Positions 20,434-32,011 of a stretch of DNA of 64,000 nucleotides are shown piece after piece. Under the pieces are notes generated by a model. It saw nothing but the letters and a program-made list of their open reading frames with translations, was not told the DNA's origin and did not search any database. A program made the translations under genes and the position numbers. The DNA is from Rhynchopus sp. YZ270_cl-10 (Eukaryota > Euglenozoa > Diplonemea > Diplonemida > Diplonemidae). The stretch lies in NCBI GenBank assembly GCA_964035575.1, contig OZ037871.1, positions 62,001 to 126,000 of the forward strand, in the 5' to 3' direction. Position 1 is the first letter of the stretch. Each line of letters starts with the position of its first letter.

Positions 20434-22395
20434 AATTGGGTTGGGCAACTCTGTGAGGATACTTTTGATAAAAAGACTACGACCACTATAGCGGCCACGA
20501 TACTTTTCACAGGATCCTTAAATGAATCGAGGAAACGTTTTATCACCCAAAGCCTAAGACTCTCTGTTCTTAGCCACCTAACCCGAGGGGGTGATGGGGT
20601 GCTTGAAAGCAGAGTGATGGCAGAGAGAGGGGGTGGTGTGTGGAGTGATAAAGTGTGGAGAAAGGTACTCTTTTTTTTGGAAAAATAAATACTGAAAAAA
20701 GTACACCCACACACCTTTTTTTTTGACAGACGTTTTCTTTTCTTTTTCTTTTTTTTCACAGACTGACAAAATTCACAGGGTTTCCCCTTTTGAGATCCGC
20801 TACCACCCTTTAAAAAAAGGCCGACATCGGGAGACTCCTCAAGTGTTCGTTGTCTCAACTCGGTCCTTAGCTGTGCCCTTTTGTATGCAGAATAATTGGT
20901 GACTAACTAAAAAGAACGAGAGAGACGTTGATGCGGGTGGTCCCACTCTTCCCTTTGACAAAAGGCCAAGCCAGGGCTGCCACATGACAAAGAACAGACT
21001 ACATAAAAAACAAGAGAAAGAAAAATCTGGTGAGACGAACATAAGCCTTTCGGGTGCTTAGTCATCTTTGAGAAGGAGAAAGAAACGAAAAGAGCTGAGG
21101 AGGAGGAAAAAAAAGAGAAAAATTCAACGGACTGTGCAAAGACACAAAAACCTTCCTCCCAAAGGCAAATCAAAGCCAGGTAACGGCAAAAAATTCACTA
21201 CTATTAGGCGGGGGTTGTGTCAGGGTGGTAACTAATTTTATTTTCCGAAATTTCCGCAATGTTTCGCATTCCGAAATCAAATTTTTAGCTAACAGCTCGG
21301 TTGTCCAAAAAGAAGAAAATATAAGACGAACCTAAGACTCTGCTTACGTCACCGCAAAAAAAGGGAAAAACGCAAACCCCCTTAGTACGCCTGCCACCCG
21401 GTAATATGGGAAGTTTTTGCTGTGGGCAATACTCCACCCTGTCTGAAGGAGAGGGGGTGGGGGGAAAGAGGTGGGAAAGGGTTGTGACAGACAAAGGGAA
21501 AGATTTCAATATGGTGTGAACACAAAAAGGGGACATGATTCATTCGCGGCGGGTGACGGGTAATGTGGGGTTAAGTGAGGTATAGTGGAGCGGGAGCGGG
21601 CCAACCAACCAAGCAAGCAAGCATAATAATGTACTCTTTGTCGTAATCGATAAGGGAGTGCCTATTGTACAAGACTCAACGAGACTCAAAAAAAAAGACG
21701 CGTAAGCCCAGCCAGCAAACTGACTGGGCGAACCGTAGGTACTGGCCATGAGGGTGTAACAATACCCCTCGGAACACAACTAGGTTCCTCAAAGTGTTAC
21801 ACCCCGCCAGTCCATTCGGGGGGGGGGGAAAGCAAGAAGGTTAAGTTGTGTGTGCCAGGTCAGGAACTCCACTAACACCCCCTGTTTGACGCGGACCCCC
21901 CTCATTTTAAAGAACTAAATTAAATGAGAAAGGGGGTGCTCAAAGATGTACCCCTTTTTTTTATCGAAACACCATTTTTTAGTCAAAGCTGGTCAAGCTA
22001 AGCAGGCATTTAGAGGGGTGGTCAGGCCTAATGCTAACTTTGGGGGAGGGGGGAAAAAAGTGAACCAACGAAAAAAAAAAAAAAAAAAACGAAAAAAAAA
22101 AAATTTCCCTCCGGGAAGGGGTCCAGGGTTTTCGCTTATCTTCATGAAAAAAATTTTTCCCCCAAATCGTGAAGATATGTCCAAAAAGGGGTCAACAAAA
22201 TTTTTTCGCGCTCCGCGCGAAAAGGTCCGTTCATTTCGCGTAAATACGTGATGACGTGGGATGGTAACGTACATCAAGAACCAAACCAACCCTTTTCTCA
22301 CGTTTTTCCACGTCAAGCCGTCACACTAGGTTCTCTCTTGTGAACGCAACCTTCCCTCAGTACAAGAAGAAACGGCCGTTGACATCAAAACTTTC
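20434..22395. other. Intergenic spacer upstream of C1, with three family A modules
   Basis: Family A modules lie at 20553-20580 (CTAAGA...TCTTAG), 21032-21068 (outer arm TCATCTTT) and 21323-21354. A pyrimidine-rich minus-strand tract (about 20590-20770 read in reverse) precedes C1. A long A run (about 22070-22100) and TTCGCGCTCCGCGCGAAAAG near 22205 are also present. No gene recognised. Confidence 0.5.
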
Positions 22396-22545
22396 TGGCG
22401 AAGCCACGGTACGCAACATTTCAAAAATTGTGACCTAAAACCGAACATTTTTACAGCCAAACTATGGTAGAGGGCTGTGGGCTGCCAGGTTTTGAGCTGC
22501 GCCGCAGGCGCACGGTAGGCTACTTTTTTTATTTTTGCCGGCAAG
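22396..22545 (+). repeat. Dispersed ~150-bp repeat, family H
   Basis: Begins CTGGCGAAGCCACGGTACGC, continues through a TTTTACAGC stretch and ends GCGCCGCAGGCGCACGG, then TAGGCTAC. Other copies: 24912-25045 (+), 30930-31057 (-) and pieces near 30745-30885 and 60565. CGGTACGCAAC and CGGTACGCTAC sit near opposite ends. No coding. Confidence 0.6.
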
Positions 22546-22750
22546 GGGGTGCATCATTGAGTCCCTGAAACAAGTCTCCATCGTCACTGCCACCGCCATC
22601 GCAATCGCCATCTTCGCTTTCCTCTTTAACATCAACAGATGCAACACTGCTCTCTGTATCTTCAGAGCTCAGAACTTCTCCAACACTCGATGTCTCGTCG
22701 ACTGACAGACCCTCCTCCTCGAACCCAGTGGTGGGGGCCGCAGTATGCAC
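22529..22750 (-). pseudogene. Acidic coding-like fragment, unidentified
   Basis: A GC-richer stretch with an acidic reading (EEEGLSVDETSSVGEVLSSE, then DVKEESEDGDCDGG) that stands out from the AT-rich spacer. No domain was recognised and no start or neighbouring exon found. It may be a fragment of a host gene or of the element to its right. Low confidence. Confidence 0.2.
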
Positions 22751-22994
22751 TGCTACGTCCTTCTTTTAATCTCCCTTCCTCCTGAAGATGCGGGCGCAGG
22801 CGCCCACATCTCCAGGACCAAGGTACCCACGGCATACCACAGGCAGAGAACCCCCCATCCCAAAAAAACCCCATTTTTAAGGGTGAACCGACGAACCAAC
22901 GGGTAAAAAAAAAAAATAATAAATAAAAGTGAACCGACGAACCAACGGTTAGCATTAGGCCTGGGGGTGGTGGGGGGTGTAAAGAATAACTATT

Positions 22995-23160
22995 TATTCA
23001 CCTCCTTTTAGCGGGGTTTTATTTTGCGATAACTTCACGCATTTTTTTCCCAGGCGAGGGCTACTTAATTTGCCGAGCGAAGCGAGGCAAATTGAGTGCA
23101 CGAGCCTGGGAAAAAAATAAGTGAAGTATCGCAAAATAATCCGCTAAAAGGAGGTGAATA
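22995..23160. repeat. 166-bp palindrome
   Basis: The left arm begins TATTCACCTCCTTTTAGCGG and the right arm ends CCGCTAAAAGGAGGTGAATA; inside, TTTTTTTCCCAGGC mirrors GCCTGGGAAAAAAA. The centre holds a mini-palindrome, GCCGAGCGAAGCGAGGC. It directly precedes the element at 23177. A similar palindrome at 25190-25378 precedes the element at 25384. Confidence 0.75.
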
Positions 23161-23176
23161 CGTAATTTTATTTCAC

Positions 23177-24252
23177 GGGAAATAAAGTATACGAAAGGAT
23201 TTGGCACTTTTAGCGGGACTCATTTATTGTGCAATAACTAACGAGTATGTGTCCCTCCAGTAGCTCTCATTACCCTCCCGCTAGCTTTTGCTCGCTGGGA
23301 ACCTGCAAAAAACTGGTGAACTGGGCCCTACCCTGGTATGTGGGGTGGGATACGCATTTTTGGGGTGGCAGAACCATGTGTGAGCCACAGGGTGGTGCAC
23401 GTGTGACCCCATGCAGTACACGCAACCCACGTTTTTACACACACAACAACGGCATTTTGCGTGTAGCGCGTACAGTATGTAGCCTAAAAAGCCCACACCA
23501 AGTGTACGCATAGCGCGTAGCGCAGCGTGTGGTCGGGTTGGAAATCTGCCTCAACGGTACACAAAGCTACATCCCGACCTCTCGCCACCTCAGTGTCCCC
23601 TCGGGTGTAGCGGGAGGTCGGGAAATGGCTGTCGTGCAAGAGCGAGACACATTCAGAAGATCCCCGCCCATCACAGAATATCATGCCAGCCACCACCTAC
23701 CTCACAATGAAGTAAAGGGGGTGGTGTGTCCTTCGTCTTGATAGTGAGATCGTCACGGAGATACACTATGTACGAAACGAAGTCGGCTTCCGTGGGCTTA
23801 CCGTCAGGCTTGCCAATGAATTCCTTAAAAAGCGGTCCCATTCACGGACGTACGGTGTCGACAATGCTAGTCCTTCAGCAAAACCACTGTAGTGCTTGTC
23901 CATCTCCTGTCGGAGGACCGTTTGCGTCTTACATCCTTCGGCATGTTGCATGTGTCAGAAAAAAAATGGGAAAAGGGCAAAAAAAATTCAAAATTTTCAA
24001 TTTTTAGGCGGGTGGTGGTGCAGGATGTACCAAAATTTAGCGTGAAGTTATCGCCAAATAAAACCCCTGTTTTAGCGTGAAAAAAACAAAAATAAAATCC
24101 CGCTCTGAAGGAATTGCAGTGAAAAAAAGTGAAAAACGCGTGAAATAAAGTTCAATGAGCGGGTTTTTAATTTGCGATAAAAAAACTGCGTGAAATTATC
24201 ATTAAAAAGAATCCCGCTAAAAGTGCCAAATCCTTCGTATACTTTATTTCCC
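23177..24252. mobile_element. TIR element with broken tyrosine-recombinase-like coding (copy 1)
   Basis: About 41-bp inverted ends: GGGAAATAAAGTATACG, then GGATTTGGCAC, TTTTAGCGGGA at the left; the complement at 24212-24252. Inside, on the minus strand, a coding-like stretch at ~23700-23951 contains HYSGFAEGLALSTPYVREW, which resembles the core-binding region of tyrosine recombinases (Crypton/DIRS-type enzymes). The coding is broken and incomplete and no catalytic domain was recognised. Family and age are uncertain. Confidence 0.5.
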
Positions 24253-24366
24253 AGTGGAATAAAAATAATAATAAATTAGCTTCACGTAACTTTCAAGAGA
24301 AGAGAAAGAATACAAAAAATTGAAGGGGAAAAAATTGCCAAACACTTCCGATAAAAGAAGAAAAAT

Positions 24367-24473
24367 ACCATACTAAGGAACTATTCTGGGGCGGAACTAT
24401 TTTTGGGACAGAAATATTCTGGGAACGGAACAAAACTGGGACACTCGGGTCCCAGAATAGTTCTTAGTACGGT
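24367..24473. mobile_element. 107-bp MITE, ACTATTCTGGG family
   Basis: The ends are ACCATACTAAGGAACTATTC and the complement AGAATAGTTCTTAGTACGGT. The inner segment CGGAACAAAACTGGG is shared with the element at 14485-14582. Both lie in spacer DNA and have no coding. Confidence 0.65.
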
Positions 24474-24911
24474 CAGGCATATTGCTAACTTTGCCGAAAG
24501 TGGAAAAAAGCAAAACGGCGACACTTTTTTTTTTTTCCAGGCCAAAAAAAATTTTCCCCCCGTTGAAAGCGGTCGTCGCGCGCTTCGCGCGCGCCTCCCT
24601 GCCAACCACAGAGGGTATTATATAGCCCCCCTAGCCTCCACCAAAAAGGTGGTTTTGTGTGAGGCAGTCATTTTTTTCTGTGCGGAAAACTCAGCGAAAA
24701 ATATTCTCGGTATTTTGTGATGCACGGCCAACCTACACCACCCCAACCCTTCTCTGCGGGAAAGCTTCCCTCCTCTGTGCCTTGGTAGCTTTCAGCCACT
24801 GGTGATCCGCAATCCGTAGTGGGTGTCCGCCTTCTTATCAGTAACCTTAGTAAATTTATAAAAGAAATGGTGGCTATGGACTAACCAAAGGTTAGTCAGG
24901 TAACCAGAGGT

Positions 24912-25045
24912 TCCTGGCGAAGCCACGGTACGCAACATTTCAAAAATCGCGCTTAAAATTGTACTATTTTACAGCATGGGAAAGGTGTGATGTAAGCTTG
25001 CGCCGCAGGCGCACGGTACGCTACTTTTATGATTTTGCCAGATCC
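24912..25045 (+). repeat. Dispersed repeat, family H
   Basis: Same order as 22396-22545: GGCGAAGCCACGGTACGCAA to GCGCCGCAGGCGCACGGTAC. It is followed by several AAACGGCG/CGCCGTTT units (25060-25180) that make small palindromes. Confidence 0.55.
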
Positions 25046-25189
25046 CTTTTCTCAAAAAATGACGGCAGGAAACGGCGTTTTGTCGCGTTGAAACGCCGTG
25101 TTCTCGGGGGGAACGGCGCTTCGCCAATTTTGAAAACGGCGTTTTTTTAAAAGGCAAAACGGCGAAACGGCGTTTTCAAAATAGTTATT

Positions 25190-25378
25190 TATCTGATGAC
25201 AAAAAGTGCACTTTATTTCACCCGAGGGTGGTGTGCTTCAGAGTTGCCGATTTTAGTACACGAGCGCAGCGAGTGTACTAAAATGGTTCATGGTAACGAG
25301 CGCAGCGAGTTGCCATGGAGCATGCAACTCTGAAGCACACCACCCGAGGTGAATGAAGTGCGCTTTTTGAATCAGATA
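25190..25378. repeat. 189-bp palindrome with nested mini-hairpins
   Basis: Arms: TATCTGATGACAAAAAGTGC, then GGTGGTGTGCTTCAGAGTTG at the left, mirrored by CAACTCTGAAGCACACCACC, then GCTTTTTGAATCAGATA at the right. The centre has two smaller palindromes, each built around GAGCGCAGCGAG (TTTTAGTACAC... and CATGGTAAC...). Confidence 0.8.
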
Positions 25379-25383
25379 CGATC

Positions 25384-26120
25384 TTTTATCTAACGGGGAA
25401 ATAAACGAGTTTAATTTTGCGGATTACCTATAAAAGTGAGTATATAATATGCCATTTTTGTTACGAAATACTATGTTTGGCAGGGGTATGAGGTGTTTTG
25501 AGGTACCCGTGAGGATTTGGGTGCCTGATTAAAAGCAAGAAAAAAGATCGCAGTACGCAATCCATCGAAGAACCTTACTGAGATGCAGGACTTCCTCACA
25601 AGCCAGTACGTGTCGTTTTCGAGGTCCGTGTCACACGAAGCGGACCAGGTCACTCGGTGTGAAGGCTTAGGCCTGCTTCTGTTGCTCATTTTTCGACATC
25701 GTCTTCAATGAGGTCAACCTGGGATACGCCTGGCCTCAATTTCCAGGTACTTGTTTACATGCTGTGAGTAGTCCAGCATGTGCTCGTTGCCAGGTTTCGC
25801 ACAGTGCGAAGATGATAAAAGTGGACAGCGAAATGTTCTTCCTCCAAGCTGGATGGCTTACGGAGGTTTGAAAGCCGCAAGAACTCGTCCCATTTCTATC
25901 CGTAAGTGTCATGTATCCTGTCCTTCCTCGTTTTTGGCAGTGTTTGAGCGTGTTTAAGGGGAGTGATGAAAAAGTGCTTTTTTTCACTGAGTGATACTTT
26001 TTTTCACTCGCCCACGTATTTTAGGTTCAAATTGAGTGACAAAAAGGGCATATTATATCACTCACTTTTGTGGGTAATCCGAAAAATTACACGAGTTTTA
26101 TTTCACTGAGTTAGATAAAA
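25384..26120. mobile_element. TIR element with broken tyrosine-recombinase-like coding (copy 2)
   Basis: About 70-bp imperfect inverted ends: TTTTATCTAACGGGGAAATA and AGTGAGTATATAATATGCC on the left, complemented at 26046-26120. Between them on the minus strand, DNA of coding composition (about 25480-25960) includes KWDEFLRLSNLRKPSSLEEE, which aligns by eye with the recombinase-like stretch in the element at 23177. Broken; no catalytic residues recognised. Confidence 0.45.
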
Positions 26121-26270
26121 AAAATTTTGTGATTTTGGCCAAAAAGGCAAAACGGCGAAACGGCACTTAGCAATATGCCTGAGTACGGTAACTCCATTAT
26201 TTTTTTTTTGTCCTCACGGAAACGGCAAAAGACGAAGCCACTTTTTTCGGACCAAATTTTTAAAATATTT

Positions 26271-26324
26271 TTGATAAATTGTTGGATTCGTGTAGTTGCC
26301 ACAGTTGTGCAAATCTCCACTTTC
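26271..26324 (+). repeat. Dispersed repeat, family E
   Basis: TTGATAAATTGTTGGATTCG, then TGTAGTTGCCACAG and GCAAATCTCCAC; related to 13851-13900. Confidence 0.6.
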
Positions 26325-27240
26325 CAAAATAATTTTTTTCTTTTGTGGTCCGCATTTCAAAGCACTGGCATCTTAGGCATGGTACCGTATTACAGGACAA
26401 AACTTGAATTCATAATCCTTCAATCTAGGGGACAACAGCACAAATAAATTGAGCCGTAACACATACCCCTCTTCTTTGAAACCCTGTATGGTGTCTGGCA
26501 TACAGACATACATCAAAAAGGCTGCGAAAAAGAAAACTGGAGAAAGATGAGATTCACATCATTAAAATGTGATATCCCAGGAACCTCCTACTGATTTCAC
26601 ACTTGAACAACAACTCACGTCATGTGGTACAAACGGTGCATTGCTCTCAAATCTGCATGATGCCCGAGTATAGCACTAGAGACATCCGAGCAACACACCC
26701 ACCCTCTCTGGTCCACACGCACAGCGACACAGCGTTTAACCTTTTTTTTTTTGCTTTTTTTTTTGCTTTTTTGGCACATTTGGAACATCGCTGGAGTCCA
26801 CTGTGCAAAGCTCCAATTTTTTTGTTTTGTTTTGTGTTGCTTCTTCAATAATCTGTGCGATTGTAGACATCGTCTGCCCTCCTTTTTGTTTGAAGTAATG
26901 ATGGCCCAGTCCCGTTGCATCACACACACACACACTCAACGCACACCAAAGCATTGTGCGTTCTCTATAAAATAAAGTCTTCAAAAAAAAAAAGAAAAAG
27001 AAAAAAAATGCAAAAAGTGTGACAGATGAAAAGTCTCCTGTGCACACCCGTCTGATTATACTGGACACGAAAGCAAGAAATCTGATTGAAGTACAAACAA
27101 AGGTTGGTAAATAAGTACCACATATGCTTGGTCATCAGGGTAGGCACGGAAAATGGGGGGGGGAGAGAGAAGACATCAATCAGACATAGCCATCTGAAGG
27201 TCACAACACGTATTCAATAGTTTCGTTTTATTTTGGTTTC

Positions 27241-27336
27241 CACCTGATTTTGCCTGAATTTTGGCGGTGTTTTGGTCGTGTTAAAAGTGGTTTTAATACC
27301 AACCAAACTCCACCAACTTTCAGGCAAAATCAGGTG
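27241..27336. repeat. 96-bp foldback (MITE-like)
   Basis: Perfect 18-bp end arms CACCTGATTTTGCCTGAA / TTCAGGCAAAATCAGGTG, with further pairing inwards (GGCGGTGTTTTGGT with ACCAAACTCCACC). No coding. The flanks carry similar GGTTTC/CGGTTTTC, possibly a degraded target duplication. Confidence 0.75.
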
Positions 27337-27432
27337 CGGTTTTCATATCCTTTAGGCTTTTTGCGCTTTTTTTGGAGGGGAAAATAATTTGTGTATCGTT
27401 GTCGTGGGAACCTACTGGCCTTTGAAGCAGAG

Positions 27433-27482
27433 AGAAGTTGAAAGTGCAAACGCCTCCCCGCACAACCGGCTGGATGCACTAT
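27433..27482 (+). repeat. Dispersed repeat, family B
   Basis: AAGTTGAAAGTGCAAACGCC, then TCCCCGCACAACCGGCTGG. Related to the clearer copies at 32784-32824, 58748-58796, 63302-63344 and 63556-63602. Confidence 0.5.
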
Positions 27483-27562
27483 CAAAAGCAAATGACCACG
27501 CATGTGGTCTGGCCTGTCACGTTACTTACTCTGTTCGTTTTTTTTATATTCTTCGTTCAAAG

Positions 27563-27602
27563 AAAGGTGAGAGGAACCTTCGCCTCTCGTGCTTAGTCAC
27601 CT
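27563..27602 (+). repeat. Short hairpin module, family A (paired-change copy)
   Basis: The outer arms are AAGGTGA and TCACCTC where other copies have AAGATGA and TCATCTT: a paired change that keeps the stem. The GCCTCTCGTGCTTAG core is conserved. Confidence 0.7.
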
Positions 27603-27959
27603 CAATAAGATATTACGCATGAATTGGGTTGCTTGAGCACCGCTGAGAGCCGGGTGGGAGGGGATGGGGAGGGGAGGGACAGAAAAATAAAATTTGAAAA
27701 GGTATGTGCACCTGTTTGTGTACCTGTGCACATATCCAAACTGGTAAGATGAAAAAGCCTCGTGTGAAGGATTACCAGTTAATTAAAAGATTGAGCCCTG
27801 CCGGACGGCATCTTCCTAAGAAGGGGTTTGGGATAAAAGCATGATGGGAATACAGGGGGAAGTCAAACTGCCGTAGCGAGAAGGGTAAGGGGAGGGGTGG
27901 AGTCCTGGGAGCGTGGGTAACTGTGCAAATACACAAAAAAAAAAGAACTAAAGTTTTTA

Positions 27960-27994
27960 TACGATCCCAAGCCTCATCGTGTTTGGTCACCTTA
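27960..27994 (+). repeat. Short hairpin module, family A (paired-change copy)
   Basis: The inner arms are CCAAGC and GTTTGG in place of CTAAGC and GCTTAG, with a TA pair replaced by CG at position 2. The loop is CTCATCGT. The same replacement is seen at 57816-57850. Confidence 0.65.
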
Positions 27995-28732
27995 GAAAGA
28001 AAACTTGAGAGATGAAAGATGTGTCGCTGCACAAATAGAAAAAATGGAATAAAAAAATTGAACAGTGCCGCGGCTACCAAAAAACTACTGTGTAGTCACG
28101 CCCAAGCTAAGTCAAGTCAGGTAAGATCACGTAGTCAGCTTATAAAGTCACCTTGGCTAGCTATAGAAAGTACACTCGAAAGCATCAAAACATTGTGCTG
28201 TCAGGAAGAGAGAAAAATGAATACACAAAACACCCATGACGTCTGAGAAGACAGCGTCATGTTTTTAGCTTTGTATCAGAGACTAAAAGGGGTGTTTTGC
28301 TAAGAGCAAGGGCCATGGGGATAGCCTGATGAGAAATAGAATTCTGTTTTGGTTCAATTTCTTTAATAGTTTGAGAATATGATCACGCAAAGAAGACCGC
28401 ACGTGGCCATTGTGTTTGTTGTATCGACATTTTAGTCGTTTTCTCCCCAAAAAAAAAAAAATAGTGCAAGAACTTCATCCTTACGGTGTGCAGAGATAAG
28501 ACGTCTGATATTGCATTTTTGTTGTTTCTTGTGTTGACTATCGTCTCATTGCCCATCTATCCCCATAGGGTATTCGGCGGTGGCCAACCTTTTTCCCACA
28601 AAAAGAAGTTCGTGTCAACCTTTGATAGCTGGTGGATCCCTCGTTTTGGTTATGTATGAATGTGACACAACCCCCGGGTTGGCGGGGGCGGGCGGGGGGT
28701 GAGGGGAGAGGGCTCTACACGACGGTGAAGTA

Positions 28733-28866
28733 CATGACATGACTTGTGGTTTCACAAGTAATTATGACATGTGGGAGACCACACAAGTCATTTTTACATA
28801 CGCACATGTTGTGCATGTGTGGTTTCACTGTTAGCTTACAACTGTAAAACCACAAGTCAAGTCATT
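28733..28866. repeat. 134-bp foldback (MITE-like)
   Basis: Ends TGACATGACTTGTGGTTTCA and TAAAACCACAAGTCAAGTCA are complementary with two or three mismatches. Internal CACAAGT/ACATG motifs are repeated. No coding. Confidence 0.65.
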
Positions 28867-30041
28867 TTCATTTTTTATTATTATTTACAGTACTCCCCAC
28901 AGAGCACTGTACACAAGAAGAAGAGCTATTTTCATGAACACAAGATATTTTCACGCACAACTGGATGGACTGAAAATAAAAAAAATTACACATTTGCCCA
29001 CAAAACAAAACAAATTAAAAATCAAACATTTTTTTGAAGAATTAAAACGAAAGAATGCTGGTGTGTGTTTTTTTTTTTTTTTTTTGAAAGAATAAGAAAA
29101 AAGTAGAAGAGTGAAAAAACTGGGTTGAAGGGAGGGAAACGTATCTCTGTGGCGCATTGACAACTTTACTTCGAATAACACTACAATTATAATAAAAGTA
29201 CTTACTGTACGTTCTAAAAGTACTGGACCGCGAAAATGGACTGCTTCAAATCAACATTGAGTCCTTCCACTTAGCGATACGTACAGTACTATTGAACATG
29301 ACCAAGCCTTTTGACTCAGGTCAACAGTGGTGTTACAAAAGTGTTGTCAAATGCAATGAACACGGGACGAAATTTTCTCTCCTTGGCTTCCCATCACACC
29401 TTCAGGGAGATAGCTTCAATGGGGGGGGGTATCGCATTTATATGGTAATAGAAAACGTATATTATTTAGTGTCACACGAAGATGAGCGAACACATTTGGC
29501 ATTGACATGAAAAGTGCTTTGAAAAGGGGGATTTTCTTCAAAAATTTTACAACGGTAGATCAAGACAAGGCTTGTGTGCGTTTATGCTGCCCAACTGCAT
29601 GACATCACGTTCTTCCTCCCGATCCCGACCTCTAGGTTCAGGCGTACAGGGGGTGGGTGGTGTCTGCCTGTGGAAAACATAAACTGTATCTGTATCATTG
29701 TAGGTTACTACACGGATGGCACCCATTACTGGGGATTGGGGATTTTTTTTTTTTTTTTTTTTTTTTTTGTAGTGTAAAGGGGGGTGGGGGATAAAACAAT
29801 TATCCCCCGTTTTTTCTCCCCCATTTTATTTTATTTTATCCCCCACTACAGTTATCCCCCACTTCCCACACCGCGTTTTTGGTGTGGATTTTCCTTGGGG
29901 ATGGGGATATTCAGGTGGGAAAAAAGAGAGATATTTTTTTTTTTATCCCCCACTCATACTTGTAGCTAACTAGCCGTGGTACGTGGCGATTTTGTTTCCC
30001 AAAAGAAAGAAAAAAATCGGCCGGAAAGAAATTTTTTTTAC

Positions 30042-30338
30042 CCAGGAAAAAAATTTTTACCCAGGGAAAAATTTTCCCCCAGGAAATAATTTTCCCTCAG
30101 GCACTAAATTTGCCTCGGGCAATAAATTTGCCCCAGGAAATAAATTTCCCCCAGGCAATAAATTTCCCTCAGGAAATAAATTTGCCCCAGGAAATAAATT
30201 TCCCCTCGGGAAATAAATTTCCCCCAGGAAATAAATTTGCCCCAGGAAATAAATTTCCCTCAGACAATAAATTTGCCTCGGGAAATAAATTTGCCCCAGG
30301 AAATAAATTTGCCTCAGGCAATAAATTTCCTTCCAGGA
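30042..30338 (+). repeat. 18-bp minisatellite, about 16 units
   Basis: Unit AAATAAATTTGCCCCAGG with variants (CCC/CCT/TCG before the GG, and CAATAAA for AAATAAA). Because 18 is a multiple of three, several frames stay open on both strands (NKFPPG-type + strand reading), but this is a by-product of the repeat rather than a gene. Confidence 0.9.
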
Positions 30339-30929
30339 TATGCACCTGGGGAACTGGGTTGCATCCTGTATCTTAAATTTTTTTGCCTGCGGCGCCATTT
30401 TTTCATTTTTTGCTCCGCAAAAAAGGGTTCGTTGAGTGACTCTGGTGACAGGGATTACGCTCCACGTGTGGAACGTATGGAAATCCATACGTGAATTGTT
30501 TTGAAAAGGTGGAATCCGTACGTGTCCATACGTGGTAATTTGGGTTTTGGATTGAGGCTGGGGTGGGGTTAGGTGAGGAGTGGGGGCTCCGCCCACCTCT
30601 CACCTACCCCCCACAGAATTCTATTTTTAGAAGACAATTTTCTTCTATTTTACCGGAAAAGGAAGATGCACTGCGGCGCGAGCTTTCAACCCACCCTTCC
30701 CGCGACATAGTAGGCAATTTTAAGCGCAATTTTTAGAAATGTTGCGTACCGTGGCTTCGCTAGAAACTTTCGTTTTAGCAAAATATGGAAGTAAAATTTA
30801 CGGAACTGGACGATAGTTACCAACAAAAATGCCATTTTATGTCAACATTTTAAAGAAATGTTGCGTACCGTGGCTTCGCCAGAACCTTTGGGAAGCAATG
30901 AGGAGTGAGAAAGAAGGATAAGGGCAAAG

Positions 30930-31057
30930 AAAAAAGTAGCGTACCATGCGCCTGCGGCGCAAGTTTGCATTACATCCTTTCCATGACATAGTTTGGCTGT
31001 AAAAAAAGGTGCAATTGTAAGCGCATTTTTTAGAAATGTTGCGTACCGTGGCTTCGC
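30930..31057 (-). repeat. Dispersed repeat, family H (minus orientation)
   Basis: Reverse orientation of the unit at 22396: GTAGCGTACCATGCGCCTGC at the left and GTTGCGTACCGTGGCTTCGC at the right. Additional copies of the latter end lie at about 30745-30775 and 30860-30885, giving a local cluster. Confidence 0.6.
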
Positions 31058-32011
31058 CACGAGTTTAACACTGAAAAGATGGGGAATACGCTTGAACGCG
31101 CTGTTTCTCAGCAACAAGCGTCACAGATTCAAGAGAAAACGGAGGTGTTCCTGCTGATGGCGGAGGAGTTGGAAAACGTCGCTCCCCCCGTATTTGTTTC
31201 CGGAATTGAGCTTCTGAGGACCTTTTTCGCGCGAAGCGCGAAAAATTTTTTTTTGCCAAAAAGAAAGAAATTGGGCGTGGAATTCTAAAAATTTTCGGGA
31301 AAAACGGCATATTTAGCGATAAGTATGCCCCCACTACAACTATCCCCCATTTTTTGAGAAGAAAAAACTGGCGATATTTTTTATTTTATCCGCCATTCTA
31401 CAGTTATCCCCCACTACAATTATCCCTCCCCCCCCTTTAGACACCCCGAGGATGAACTCCACTATTTTTTTTTTTTTGACCCGATAATCATCGAAAATCG
31501 AACGACAACCGAAAAACCGGTTGGACCCGGTAATGAAAAAATTAAAACCCCGGTAATTCCCGGTCCCCCAATGGGTGCCATCCATGCTTATGAATAGAAG
31601 AAAAGAAAAAAGGTATGCAAACCGCCTCTGCAGACGCAGGCGGACGTAGATCAAAAGCCAATAGGAAAGGGAGAGAGAGAGAGAGAGAGAAAATAATGGG
31701 CGTGTCTCTTCGTCATCAAAGGATGATGTAGTCACCCTATTCGCTTTGTATTGCAGTGAGGGATAAGGCACGAATGCCCTGATTGTCAAAAGTAGATTCC
31801 TGTGTGTCTCATATTCGACAACCCAAGCCATTGTTTTTTTTTTTTTTTTGCTTTCAGAGCGTAAGAGGGTGTAATGCAACGAATTTATCGAGACAAGAGA
31901 GCAGGGGGGTAAACATCTCTTGGTTTGGTGTCTCGTGTCTGACGTTTACCACTAGGACAAACAATAGAATACCCCTCCACTGGGAGGACCATGTGGCAGT
32001 TCAGAGTCTAC

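Larger units (their letters stand above)
29714..31587. repeat. Composite repeat region with GGATGGCACCCATT inverted ends
   Basis: The left edge GGATGGCACCCATTACTGGG is mirrored near 31552-31587 (CCAATGGGTGCCATCC). Just inside both edges is TTATCCCCCAC-type DNA (29790-29960 and 31325-31430). The interior holds the minisatellite (30042-30338), family J (30350-30450) and family H pieces. A small coding-like stretch at 31079-31220 (+; GNTLERAVSQQQASQIQEK) is unassigned. Whether this is one mobile element is uncertain; no target duplication was recognised. Confidence 0.4.

Noticed and set aside
17589-20491. Large + strand ORFs opposite C1 (also opposite C2 and C3)
   Set aside because: Shadows of GC-rich minus-strand exons; the minus-strand frames have splice sites, membrane spans and conserved domains.
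30042-30338. CRISPR-like regular spacing
   Set aside because: Units are contiguous without unique spacers and the genome is eukaryotic.
30057-30596. Possible NKFPPG-repeat protein gene
   Set aside because: An 18-bp tandem repeat keeps several frames open on both strands; no conserved ends or flanking exons.
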